From an uncultured Clostridia bacterium (GTDB taxonomy: Bacteria; Bacillota; Clostridia; Oscillospirales; Ruminococcaceae), in NCBI GenBank assembly GCA_947168885.1, contig CAMVNQ010000024.1:1-43658 (forward strand): a stretch of 43,658 nt of DNA, given 5' to 3'. How positions within the stretch are numbered: the first letter of the stretch is position 1; each line of letters starts with the position of its first letter. The position numbers and the translations under genes were made by a program. Below, one piece after another: positions 15,245 through 23,178 of the stretch. The notes under the pieces are model-generated. The model was given only the letters and a program-made list of their open reading frames with translations, was not told the origin of the DNA and made no database searches.

Positions 15245-16678
15245 TTATCCTTTAAGTTTCTGCTCAAGTATTGCCTTGATAGTGTTGGGCGTTGCCTGAC
15301 CTTTGAGGGCTTTGTTCGCCTGTCCCATAAAGAAGCCGAATACTTTCTGCTCTCCGGCGCGGTATTGCTCAACGGGTTTCGGGTTGTCGGCGATGAGCTT
15401 GTCGATGACCGCTTCTACAGCCGAAGTATCGTCCTTTACCCAGAGGTCAAGCCTGTCGCACACAGCGTCGGGCTTCTCTCCGGTGCCGATCATCTCAACG
15501 AAGATAGTCTTGTAGTTGTTCTTGTTGATCTTGTCGGTGTCGCCGAGCTCAATCAGCCTTGCAAGGTCTTCGGGAGCGAATTTAAGGCTGTCCATTGACA
15601 TTTCACCGAGATTTATGCGGCGCATGAACTCGCCGAGTATGAAGTTCGCAACAGTTTTCGGCTTGTCGTAAGCCTTTATCGCGGCCTCGAAGAAATCGCA
15701 GATATCTTTGTCATTGATGATGTTGTCCGCATCGGTCTCTGCAAGTCCATACTGCTTCATATAGCGTTCCTTGCGCTGTTCGGGCATTTCCGGAAGCGCT
15801 TCCTTTATCGCCGCGAGCTCTTCTTCGGTGAAGATTATCGGAGGAATATCGGGGTCGGGGAAATAGCGGTAGTCGTGTGCGTCCTCTTTCGAGCGGAGTG
15901 CCGTGGTCTCACCGGTCGTGTCGGAGAAACGGCGTGTTTCCTGCAATACCTTTCCGCCGGATTCGATTATCTCGGTCTGACGGTATATCTCGTACTCGAT
16001 AGCACGGGTAATAGCTTTCGTGGAGTTGAGGTTTTTCAGTTCCGCGCGTGTTCCGAGCTCCTTCGCGTCTTTCGGTGCGAGCGAGATGTTAACATCGCAT
16101 CGCAGCGAGCCCTGTTCCATTTTACAGTCGCATATCCCTGCGTACTTATAGAGAAGCTTTATCTTCTCGACATAGGCAACGACCTCTTCCGCGCTGTGGA
16201 AATCGGGCTCCGTTACCATTTCGATGAGCGGTATGCCGCAGCGGTTATAATCCGCGAGGCTTGAACGTGTCGCTTCGTCGTGAACGAGCTTTCCCGCATC
16301 CTCTTCGAGGTGTATGCGGTTTACGCGTATGCGCTTTTCCTTGCCGCCTGCGACTATGTCAACATAGCCGTTAAGGCAGACAGGGCGCGGCATCTGTGAG
16401 ATCTGATATGCTTTCGGAAGGTCGGGGTAGAAGTAATTTTTTCTGTCCCACTTGGTAAACCGCGATATTTCGCAGTTCGTGACATATCCTGCTCTTATGA
16501 TATATTCCACCGCGGTGTGGTTCAGTATAGGGAGGGTTCCCGGAAGTCCCGAGCATACAGGGCAGCAGCGTGAGTTCGGTTCTCCGCCGAATTCTGCCGA
16601 GCAGGTGCAGAATATTTTCGATTTTGTAAGGAGCTCGGCGTGTATTTCCAGACCGATTGTCGGGTATAAGTTGGACAT
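15245..16678 (-). CDS. gatB: Asp/Glu-tRNA amidotransferase subunit B
   Basis: GatB is the kinase/tRNA-binding subunit of GatCAB, which converts Glu-tRNA-Gln and/or Asp-tRNA-Asn to the amide. The N-terminal YPTIGLEIHAEL, the zinc-site cysteines FCTC and CCPVCSG, the LPGTLPILN block and the C-terminal GatB/YqeY helical domain are all present. At 477 aa it has the usual length. AAAGGAG precedes the ATG, which lies 18 bp after the gatA stop. Confidence 0.96.
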   Translation of the reverse strand: MSNLYPTIGLEIHAELLTKSKIFCTCSAEFGGEPNSRCCPVCSGLPGTLPILNHTAVEYIIRAGYVTNCEISRFTKWDRKNYFYPDLPKAYQISQMPRPVCLNGYVDIVAGGKEKRIRVNRIHLEEDAGKLVHDEATRSSLADYNRCGIPLIEMVTEPDFHSAEEVVAYVEKIKLLYKYAGICDCKMEQGSLRCDVNISLAPKDAKELGTRAELKNLNSTKAITRAIEYEIYRQTEIIESGGKVLQETRRFSDTTGETTALRSKEDAHDYRYFPDPDIPPIIFTEEELAAIKEALPEMPEQRKERYMKQYGLAETDADNIINDKDICDFFEAAIKAYDKPKTVANFILGEFMRRINLGEMSMDSLKFAPEDLARLIELGDTDKINKNNYKTIFVEMIGTGEKPDAVCDRLDLWVKDDTSAVEAVIDKLIADNPKPVEQYRAGEQKVFGFFMGQANKALKGQATPNTIKAILEQKLKG

Positions 16679-16696
16679 TGTTTCCGCGCTCCTTTC

Positions 16697-18145
16697 TTAT
16701 AATGTACAGCGAACGGGCGAGAATGTTCTCTCGAACGCGTCCGCGGTCTGAATTATCGTTGCTTCGTCGAATCGCTTGCCGACTATCGACATTCCTATCG
16801 GCATACCTGCCGCATTATAGCCGCAGGTCGTATTTATCGCCGGAAGTCCTGCAATGTTCACCGTTACGGTGCATATATCCGCGGTGTACATCTTGACCGG
16901 GTCGTTGTCCTGTGCGCCGATCTTGTATGCAACACTCGGGGCGGTTGGAGTCAGTATAACGTCCGCCTTATCGAAAACGGCGTTGTATTCGGCGATTATC
17001 TGCTGTTTGAGTGCGAGAGCCTTGCGGTAGTATGCGTCGTAGTAGCCGCTTGAAAGTGCGTAGTTTCCGAGAAGTATGCGGCGCTTTACCTCTGCGCCGA
17101 AACCGCGGTTGCGGCTGTCGCGTATCATCTCATCAAAGCTGTGACCTTCGCCGCGCAGACCGTATTTTATGCCGTCGTAGCGGGAAAGGTTTGAAGCCGC
17201 CTCCGCCGACGATATGAGGTAGTAAGCCTGTACCGCGTAACGAAGCGTGCTTATCGAGCAGTCAACAAGTTCTGCCCCCATTTTCTCGTATTCGTGAGCG
17301 GCGTTCATCACCGCATTCTTTACCTCTTCATCAACAGCTTCGCCGTAGAATTCCTTAGGTATCGCGATCTTCATTCCGGAAATGCCCTGTCCGAGCTTTT
17401 CGTTGAAATCGGTGAACGGAACGTTTCTGCTGGTCGCGTCGTGCGGATCTGCTCCCGCTATCGCGTTCAGTATCAGTCCGCAGTCCTCTGCGCTTCTCGC
17501 TATCGGACCTATCTGGTCAAGCGAGCTTGCGAACGCCACGAGACCGTATCTCGAAACGCGCCCGTAGGTGGGCTTTAAGCCGGTAACTCCGCAGAACGAC
17601 GCAGGCTGGCGGATAGAACCGCCGGTGTCGCTTCCGAGAGCCGCTGCGCAGAAACCTGCGGAGACTGCCGCCGCAGAGCCGCCGGACGAGCCGCCGGGGA
17701 CGCAGTCGGTGTTATACGGGTTCTTTGTCTTTGCGAAAGCGCTTGTCTGGGTCGAGCCGCCCATTGCGAACTCGTCCATTGATACCTTGCCAAGAAGGGT
17801 GTAGTCCTCGGCGATGAGCTTTTCCACCGCGGTAGCGTTATACGGCGGGATGAAATTGCCGAGCATATTCGATGAGCAGGTAGTGCGTATGCCGTCTGTG
17901 CAGAGATTGTCTTTGAGCGCGAGCGGGATACCGGTGAGCGGAGCGGCGTTACCTGCATCTATTCGCTTCTGAGCCGCTTCGGCGTTCTTCATTGCTTCAT
18001 CTTCGGTGACGGTGATGAACGAAAGCACTTTGCCGTCGTTTTTCTTTATCTCGGAGAGGAACTCCGAAGCCGCTTCCTTAGCGCCGATCTCTTTGCTGTC
18101 GAGCATTTTGCGGAGCTTTGCGGCGGTGATATTTTTAAGATCCAT
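16697..18145 (-). CDS. gatA: Asp/Glu-tRNA amidotransferase subunit A
   Basis: GatA is the glutaminase subunit of GatCAB and releases ammonia from glutamine. It is an amidase-signature enzyme: the catalytic triad is visible as Lys78 (LALKDNL), Ser153 (GGSSGGS) and nucleophile Ser177 (GSDTGGSIRQPA). At 482 aa it has normal length. It starts 16 bp after gatC in the order gatC-gatA-gatB, standard for Bacillota. Confidence 0.96.
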   Translation of the reverse strand: MDLKNITAAKLRKMLDSKEIGAKEAASEFLSEIKKNDGKVLSFITVTEDEAMKNAEAAQKRIDAGNAAPLTGIPLALKDNLCTDGIRTTCSSNMLGNFIPPYNATAVEKLIAEDYTLLGKVSMDEFAMGGSTQTSAFAKTKNPYNTDCVPGGSSGGSAAAVSAGFCAAALGSDTGGSIRQPASFCGVTGLKPTYGRVSRYGLVAFASSLDQIGPIARSAEDCGLILNAIAGADPHDATSRNVPFTDFNEKLGQGISGMKIAIPKEFYGEAVDEEVKNAVMNAAHEYEKMGAELVDCSISTLRYAVQAYYLISSAEAASNLSRYDGIKYGLRGEGHSFDEMIRDSRNRGFGAEVKRRILLGNYALSSGYYDAYYRKALALKQQIIAEYNAVFDKADVILTPTAPSVAYKIGAQDNDPVKMYTADICTVTVNIAGLPAINTTCGYNAAGMPIGMSIVGKRFDEATIIQTADAFERTFSPVRCTL

Positions 18146-18161
18146 AGCTTAAGCCCTCCCG

Positions 18162-18440
18162 TTATTCCATCATCTTCGGCACGACATAGCAGTTGTCGCG
18201 CGGCGAAGTGTTCTGCTGGAGCTTTTCTGTCGGGAAAGACGGGGCGGGAATATCCTCTCGCAGGTCGCCGTAGCCTATCTCGTTATGGTCTTTGGTATCA
18301 TCGTATGTTATATCATACTCTTTTATCGTGTCCATAAGCTCTATTATGTCCGTCATCTGACCGAGCATTTCTTTCTGCTCGTCTTCGGTGAAGTTGAGCC
18401 TGGACAGTGCACAGATATGGTCAAGAGTCGCAATATCCAT
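18162..18440 (-). CDS. gatC: Asp/Glu-tRNA amidotransferase subunit C
   Basis: A 92-residue GatC, the small subunit that wraps between GatA and GatB. The typical N terminus (ATLDHICALSRLNFTEDE) and C-terminal LREDIPAPSFPTEKLQQNTSPR ... YVVPKMME pattern are present. It is the first gene of the operon, about 40 bp downstream of a TTGCAT-17-TATAAT promoter. Spacing and order support one transcript through aspS. Confidence 0.94.
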   Translation of the reverse strand: MDIATLDHICALSRLNFTEDEQKEMLGQMTDIIELMDTIKEYDITYDDTKDHNEIGYGDLREDIPAPSFPTEKLQQNTSPRDNCYVVPKMME

Positions 18441-18481
18441 ATTTTACCTGTTCCTTTCTCAAAATATACATTATCCAATAT

Positions 18482-18510
18482 ATTATACTATAAAATAAGT
18501 AATAATGCAA
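18482..18510 (-). promoter_or_regulatory. Sigma-A promoter of the gatCAB-aspS operon
   Basis: The minus strand reads TTGCAT, 17 bp, TATAAT. The gatC RBS AAAGGA follows in the 5' leader. Confidence 0.8.
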
Positions 18511-18589
18511 GAGTTTTTGAGAGATTTTTCGCGCCGTCGGGAATTATCCGGCTAAATCGCAGGATATTTCCCGTTTTTATGCAATAAAA

Positions 18590-18627
18590 CCGCATTGTAC
18601 CCCCGTCTGTGCGGAAATACAATGCGG
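18590..18627 (-). terminator. Terminator of the Abi_2 gene
   Basis: A 10-bp stem CCGCATTGTA/TACAATGCGG immediately after the stop codon is followed on the minus strand by TTTTATTG. Confidence 0.82.
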
Positions 18628-18632
18628 CCGGT

Positions 18633-19598
18633 TTATTTATCTATAAGAATATCTTCCCAGTTTTCAGGGAAACCGATATAAGAGAGGTCTATGACCTCGC
18701 TGTACTCGGCGATGAGAAGTGTAAGCTTCGCTGCAAATGCCGTGTTCCATACATCGCTGCGCGGATAGAGCTTCTTTAGCACGATTATGTAGTCAAACAG
18801 CGTGTTCGACATAGTCCGGTCCATATCCGGCGGACATTTCGGCACGCTTGACAGCTCGTTCGCGTACAGTCGGTTGTAGTGTGCGCACTGATTACGGAGC
18901 TCGGAGAGGCAGTTAAGCCAGTTCTCGACGCAGCGGTAAGGCATATCGAACGCAGCTTCCGCTATTGCGCGCTTGTCCTCGACCTTCATATCACTGTAGA
19001 ATGTGTTGAGAGCGCCGAAGCTGAACAGCTCCATGATTACCCAGAGCGGGAAAGCACCGCCGTACTTCTTGATGTGGTGGGTTACAAGCTGTTCGCCGGT
19101 GTTGTTTTCGATCATACGGTCGATCTTTTTGAGGAAAGCCTTGTGGTTGTGCTTTGCATCAAAGCTCGATTCGTTCAGATAGCCGAGAGCGCCGTATTTG
19201 AGTGCGTGGTAGTTCGAGATGTTCGCGCGCATAGTTATCTCGACTTCTTCGAGCGCAAGCAGCAGCAGCGAGCGCATAAGCCGGTCAAAGTCGTATATGT
19301 GCATAACTACTTCAAAGCTCGTTCCTTCGCGGTAGTGGCTTTTCGTTTCGAGGAATATTGCGAAATAGTGCGCAAGACGGTAATAATTTATATTTGACAG
19401 CGCGCAGACAGCGTGATCCATATCCTCGATGATACACCCTCTGCTTTTAAGCTTTTCTATCTGATCTTCGACGGTCGCAGGACTTTTGACCTGTCTGTAC
19501 TTTGTTTCGGGCGGTTTTCTGCGCTGCTCGGCGAAGCCTTGTCTGTCCGTCTCGCCGGTGCCGTATCCGCCGCGCCTGTGGTCATTACTGTATGCCAT
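18633..19598 (-). CDS. Abi_2 (AbiD/AbiF-type) HEPN protein
   Basis: A 321-residue soluble protein of the Abi_2 family, linked to abortive phage infection. After a basic, Gly/Arg-rich N terminus come the family blocks: VEDQIEKLKSRG (~43-54), LSNINYYRLAHY (~67-78), the long helix MRSLLLLALEEVEITMRANI (~108-127), FPLWVIMELFSFG (~183-195) and LRNQCAHYNRLY. The last holds the HEPN RNase motif R235-x4-H240, intact. I infer an RNA-cleaving toxin or phage-defence effector; no activity is shown. It is single-gene, with a perfect sigma-A promoter ~200 nt upstream, a structured repeat leader in between and a strong terminator. AAAGGA 9 bp before the ATG supports the start. AbiF relatives have been reported as RNA-antitoxin-controlled and related to Cas13 (from memory). 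Confidence 0.88.
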   Translation of the reverse strand: MAYSNDHRRGGYGTGETDRQGFAEQRRKPPETKYRQVKSPATVEDQIEKLKSRGCIIEDMDHAVCALSNINYYRLAHYFAIFLETKSHYREGTSFEVVMHIYDFDRLMRSLLLLALEEVEITMRANISNYHALKYGALGYLNESSFDAKHNHKAFLKKIDRMIENNTGEQLVTHHIKKYGGAFPLWVIMELFSFGALNTFYSDMKVEDKRAIAEAAFDMPYRCVENWLNCLSELRNQCAHYNRLYANELSSVPKCPPDMDRTMSNTLFDYIIVLKKLYPRSDVWNTAFAAKLTLLIAEYSEVIDLSYIGFPENWEDILIDK

Positions 19599-19648
19599 AT
19601 ATATTTATCCTTTCGTGAAGGTGATGATGTCATAAGGAACCTTACAAG

Positions 19649-19779
19649 CTACAGGACGTAGTAAAGAAGGCTTCCGGATCGTCGCAAGGAAGCGGCGATA
19701 AAAGAAAGCTTCCAAACTACAGGATGTAGTAAAGAAGGTTTCCAAAAGCGTGCAGGAAGCACGCATAAAAGGAACCTTC
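19649..19779 (-). ncRNA. Tandem double-hairpin repeats in the Abi_2 leader (candidate regulatory RNA)
   Basis: Two tandem units (19714-19779, 66 bp; 19649-19713, 65 bp) each contain, on the minus strand: a 9-10-nt arm (GAAGGTTCC or GGAAGCTTTC), TTTTAT, a GC-rich hairpin (GCGTGC-TTCCT-GCACGC or CGCCGC-TTCCTT-GCGACG), a matching arm (GGAAACCTTC or GGAAGCCTTC), TTTA and a hairpin CTAC-NTCCT-GTAG. All four loops hold TCCT. They lie between the promoter at 19802-19830 and the Abi_2 start. The strand is not certain: one stem has a C-A mismatch on minus that is U-G on plus, and another has the reverse. A single copy at 34059-34123 shows the element is also dispersed. Confidence 0.6.
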
Positions 19780-19801
19780 GTAAGAGCCGGTCTCTGTTAT
19801 C

Positions 19802-19830
19802 ATTATATTACTTTTCGGGCGCTGTGTCAA
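19802..19830 (-). promoter_or_regulatory. Sigma-A promoter of the Abi_2 leader
   Basis: The minus strand reads TTGACA, 17 bp, TATAAT, a perfect consensus. Predicted start near 19795 places both repeat units inside the transcript. Confidence 0.82.
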
Positions 19831-19880
19831 TCGGCACTGAAAATAATTGATATGAATGTGTGCATAATGCGAAAAAAGTA

Positions 19881-19909
19881 GTGACAAATGAAAGAAAATG
19901 TGCTATAAT
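19881..19909 (+). promoter_or_regulatory. Promoter of the Nudix gene
   Basis: GTGACA, 17 bp, TATAAT, about 60 bp upstream of the ATG at 19972; the same GTGACA form occurs before the HD-GYP gene. Confidence 0.75.
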
Positions 19910-19971
19910 ATAATCAACATAGGGCGAAGAAGCATTCCTTCGCTCCTCCAACATTACGAAAGGATGAGCCG

Positions 19972-20385
19972 ATGAATTACGAAAAGTCATGCGGCGCTGT
20001 CGTTTACAGGAAATTTCACGGCAATACGGAGATACTCCTTATCAGACATATCAAATCGGGTTACTGGTCTTTCCCGAAGGGTCATGTCGAAAAAGGCGAG
20101 ACCGAGGTCGAAACTGCGACAAGAGAAATAAAAGAGGAGACCAATATCGATGTCCTGATCGACAGCGGTTTTCGCGAAACGGTCACTTTCAGCCCCAGGC
20201 GGGATACGAGCAAGACCGTTGTGTATTTTGTCGCAAAGGCGATAAGCCGTGACGCGAAGCCCCAGCTCGACGAGATCTCCGAGATGAAGTGGATGGAGAT
20301 AGGTCAGGCGGTCTCGCATCTTACATACGAAAACGACAAGATCATAGCGCATAAAGCCAGAGCGTTCATAGCTCTGATGAAATGA
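19972..20385 (+). CDS. Nudix hydrolase, Ap4A hydrolase-like
   Basis: A 137-residue single-domain Nudix protein. The Nudix box starts at Gly37: Glu43, then Arg51-Glu52 and Glu55-Glu56 are in register; position 58 is Asn instead of the usual Gly. The N-terminal SCGAVVYR and the WSFPKGH strand are typical of asymmetric diadenosine tetraphosphatases, so Ap4A or a related nucleoside polyphosphate is the likely substrate, but Nudix specificity is hard to read from sequence. GAAAGGATG precedes the ATG. It is monocistronic, with a hairpin after the stop. Confidence 0.88.
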   Translation: MNYEKSCGAVVYRKFHGNTEILLIRHIKSGYWSFPKGHVEKGETEVETATREIKEETNIDVLIDSGFRETVTFSPRRDTSKTVVYFVAKAISRDAKPQLDEISEMKWMEIGQAVSHLTYENDKIIAHKARAFIALMK

Positions 20386-20441
20386 AGCTTTGCCCCGCTC
20401 CGACCGGACAGACCCGGACGAAACGGGGTATTAAGCTTTTT
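20385..20441 (+). terminator. Terminator after the Nudix gene
   Basis: AAGCTT and CCCCG pair with CGGGG and AAGCTT around a GC-rich inner arm, followed by TTTTAT. Confidence 0.55.
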
Positions 20442-20485
20442 ATATGATTTTTATAAAAATTTTTTTAAAAATCAACATAAAACAG

Positions 20486-20514
20486 GTGACAAAACGGAAA
20501 AAATATGTTATAAT
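20486..20514 (+). promoter_or_regulatory. Promoter of the HD-GYP gene
   Basis: GTGACA, 17 bp, TATAAT, 50 bp upstream of the GTG start at 20565. Confidence 0.78.
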
Positions 20515-20564
20515 GTACGGTATAGATAATTATTTAACATTTTTATGAGAAAGAAGGTGTCTTT

Positions 20565-21671
20565 GTGCAGGCCGATGCCTCCATGATGAAAATTAAAGTC
20601 GAAGAGCTCGAATCGGGTATGGTCACGGCAGACAACGTTATTGAACCCGGCACAGACAGAATACTGCTCCTTAAAGACACCGTTCTCGACAGCGTAATGA
20701 TCTTCAACCTCAAGGAGCGCTATAACGTCAACGATGTCTGGATAAAGACTGCGTTCAGCGCTTCGACGGTAGCCGAAGAAATGCGCGCCGAGATAAATAT
20801 CCATCAGTCGCTGAATACCCTCAAAAGCGTTTTCGGGTCGGACGATGAAAAGCCGATCACCGAATTCACAAAAGAAGCGTCGGAACAGATCACCAATGTC
20901 ACCAACGAGCTTATCACAAGCCTTTACGCAGATGATAACATCCTGCTTAAAATGCACCAGCTCCAGTCCTACGACGATTACACCTATAAACACTGTCTGC
21001 GTGTCGCAATGATGTCAGTCACCATAGGTAAGAGCCTCGGTCTGCCGCGCAACAGAATGCACGACCTTTGCGAAGCGGCACTTCTTCATGACCTCGGAAA
21101 GCGCACAATAGATGTTGGTATAATCCGCAAGCCCGGCCGTCTTACAGACGACGAGTTCGCGGCGATAAAGAAGCATCCCCAGAACGGTTATCTGCTGCTT
21201 CGTAAAAACGGCGGATATACCGAAGAAGTAATGAACGCAGTGCTCATGCACCACGAGAAGTTCGACGGAAGCGGCTACCCACTTAAGCTGAAGGGCGAGC
21301 AGATAACCTATCTCGCAAGGATAATCACGGTCGCAGACGTTTATGACGCACTTACTTCCAACCGTCCGTACAGACAGCCGTGGAGCGTCGCAGAAGCGGA
21401 AGAGTTCATGATGGGTGGTGCTAACACGCACTTCGATTATGACATCATAACGGCGTTCCTCGCAGCTTTCGCCCCGTACCCCGTCGGCGAAAAGGTTATG
21501 CTCAGCGACGGACGCAAGGCTGTCGTTGTCAGCAACAACACCAACGTGCTCCGTCCCGTAATAAAGATAGAGAGCGAGAACGGAGATGGCGAAACGATAG
21601 ACCTTTACAATAATTTCAAATACCTTACGCTTTCGATAAAGTCCGTCATAAAAGGCGAGACGATAGAATAA
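20565..21671 (+). CDS. HD-GYP domain protein, probable cyclic-dinucleotide phosphodiesterase
   Basis: A 368-residue soluble protein. The C-terminal two-thirds is an HD-GYP domain with the metal motif HDLGK (His175, Asp176, Lys179), HPQNGYLLL, HH at 229-230 and DGSGYP (234-239), then VADVYDALTSNRPYR. HD-GYP enzymes hydrolyse c-di-GMP or related dinucleotides. The N-terminal ~120 residues match the short domain usual before HD-GYP in clostridia. A ~45-residue beta-rich tail follows. I chose GTG at 20565 because AGAAGG lies 7 bp before it; ATG at 20583 is the alternative. It may share a transcript with lysC. Confidence 0.9.
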   Translation: MQADASMMKIKVEELESGMVTADNVIEPGTDRILLLKDTVLDSVMIFNLKERYNVNDVWIKTAFSASTVAEEMRAEINIHQSLNTLKSVFGSDDEKPITEFTKEASEQITNVTNELITSLYADDNILLKMHQLQSYDDYTYKHCLRVAMMSVTIGKSLGLPRNRMHDLCEAALLHDLGKRTIDVGIIRKPGRLTDDEFAAIKKHPQNGYLLLRKNGGYTEEVMNAVLMHHEKFDGSGYPLKLKGEQITYLARIITVADVYDALTSNRPYRQPWSVAEAEEFMMGGANTHFDYDIITAFLAAFAPYPVGEKVMLSDGRKAVVVSNNTNVLRPVIKIESENGDGETIDLYNNFKYLTLSIKSVIKGETIE

Positions 21672-21787
21672 ACCGGTAGATCACTGCACACGGTCTCACA
21701 GCTTAAGGCACAGGACCGCAGAGCAGGTTTATGAACAAGCCGTTTCACACAAAAAGCCAACATATATAATGAAAGGAACAAAAGACA

Positions 21788-23104
21788 ATGGCAAAAGTAG
21801 TTAAATTCGGAGGAAGCTCACTTGCGGACGCGAACCAGTTCCGGAAGGTAGCCGACATCATCAGGAGCGACAAGGAGCGCAGATACGTTGTACCAAGCGC
21901 ACCGGGCAAGCGCTTTTCCGATGACACAAAGGTCACGGATATGCTCTATAAGTGCTATGACGATGTATGCGGCGGCGCCAACGCTGTAGCGGCATTTCTC
22001 CCTATCGCGGACAGATACAACGGCATAATAAGCGACCTCGGACTTACTATCTCGCTCGACAGAGAGTATGAGGAGATAACAGACAACTTCACAAAGCGTG
22101 TCGGACGTGATTACGCCGCGAGCCGCGGAGAATACCTCAATGGCATTATACTTGCGAATTACCTCGGATTTAACTTTGTTGACGCGGCAAAAGGCATTTT
22201 CTTCAAGGCAAACGGCGAATTTGATGCCGAGCTTACAGACGCTACTCTCGCATCTATCCTCGAAGGATATGACTGCGCGGTCATTCCGGGCTTCTACGGC
22301 GCGAACCCCGACGGCTCTATCCGTACATTCTCCCGCGGAGGAAGCGACTTCACAGGCTCGGTAGTAGCAAAAGCCATCGGTGCGGAGCTTTATGAGAACT
22401 GGACAGACGTTCCCGGTTTCGCGATAGCTGACCCCCGTATCGTCAAGAACCCCAAGTTCATAGATGTCATAACTTACCGTGAGCTCCGTGAGCTTTCATA
22501 CATGGGTGCTACGGTACTGCATCAGGACGCTATCTTCCCCGTAAGAAACGCGAAGATACCGATAAATATCAAGAACACCAATGACCCGTCGGCAAAAGGC
22601 ACCATGATCGTACCCGAGGCTCCCGAGGGAAAGAACGAGCATATCATCACCGGTATCGCGGGCAAGAAGAATTTCTCCGCAGTCGCTATCGAAAAGGACG
22701 AGATGAACGGTGAGATCGGCTTCCTTCGCCGCATCCTCACGCTCATGGACGTTGAGAAGATAAACTTCGAGCATATCCCGACCGGTATTGACACGATGAC
22801 GCTCATCGTTGACACCGACGACTTAAAGAAGCACCCGAATTTTGCAGAGCGTGTAAAGGAAGTCTCGAACCCGAACCACATCGAGATAGAAGATCATCTT
22901 GCGCTCATAGCCGTAGTCGGTCGCGGAATGAAAGCCACAAAGGGTACCGCTACCCGTATTTTCGCGGCGCTTTCTCATGCGAATATCAACATAAAGATGA
23001 TAGATCAGGGTTCTTCCGAGCTCAACATCATCATCGGCATACACGAGGACGACTTCGATGAGGCTATCCGCGTGATCTACAACATGTTCATGCTTCAGGA
23101 ATAA
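21788..23104 (+). CDS. lysC: Aspartate kinase
   Basis: Phosphorylates aspartate, the first step to lysine, threonine and methionine. N-terminal KFGGSSLAD is the nucleotide-binding signature; FSRGGSDFTGS and YENWTDVPGF ... DPRIV mark the amino-acid kinase core; the C-terminal part holds two ACT domains (from ~290), so feedback control by an amino acid is likely. At 438 aa it is monofunctional, without a homoserine dehydrogenase part. GAAAGGAAC lies before the ATG. The 116-bp gap after the HD-GYP gene holds no recognisable lysine riboswitch. Confidence 0.95.
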   Translation: MAKVVKFGGSSLADANQFRKVADIIRSDKERRYVVPSAPGKRFSDDTKVTDMLYKCYDDVCGGANAVAAFLPIADRYNGIISDLGLTISLDREYEEITDNFTKRVGRDYAASRGEYLNGIILANYLGFNFVDAAKGIFFKANGEFDAELTDATLASILEGYDCAVIPGFYGANPDGSIRTFSRGGSDFTGSVVAKAIGAELYENWTDVPGFAIADPRIVKNPKFIDVITYRELRELSYMGATVLHQDAIFPVRNAKIPINIKNTNDPSAKGTMIVPEAPEGKNEHIITGIAGKKNFSAVAIEKDEMNGEIGFLRRILTLMDVEKINFEHIPTGIDTMTLIVDTDDLKKHPNFAERVKEVSNPNHIEIEDHLALIAVVGRGMKATKGTATRIFAALSHANINIKMIDQGSSELNIIIGIHEDDFDEAIRVIYNMFMLQE

Positions 23105-23114
23105 AACATAAAGC

Positions 23115-23144
23115 GCATTACCCCCGCAAAAGCGGGGGTAATGC
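23115..23144 (+). terminator. Terminator hairpin after lysC
   Basis: A perfect 13-bp stem GCATTACCCCCGC/GCGGGGGTAATGC with loop AAAA; the trailing T-run is short. Confidence 0.75.
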
Positions 23145-23178
23145 TTAGTAACCGCGGTGCTGCCGCAAGGAGAACGGA

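Noticed and set aside
19649-19779. CRISPR array
   Set aside because: Only two imperfect units without unique spacers of constant length; no cas genes.
20545-20586. 13-codon leader peptide overlapping the HD-GYP start
   Set aside because: No RBS of its own and no regulatory codons; chance frame over the true RBS.
21672-21787. Lysine riboswitch before lysC
   Set aside because: The gap is too short and lacks the L-box core; the TATAAT at its end is too close to the RBS to be a useful promoter.
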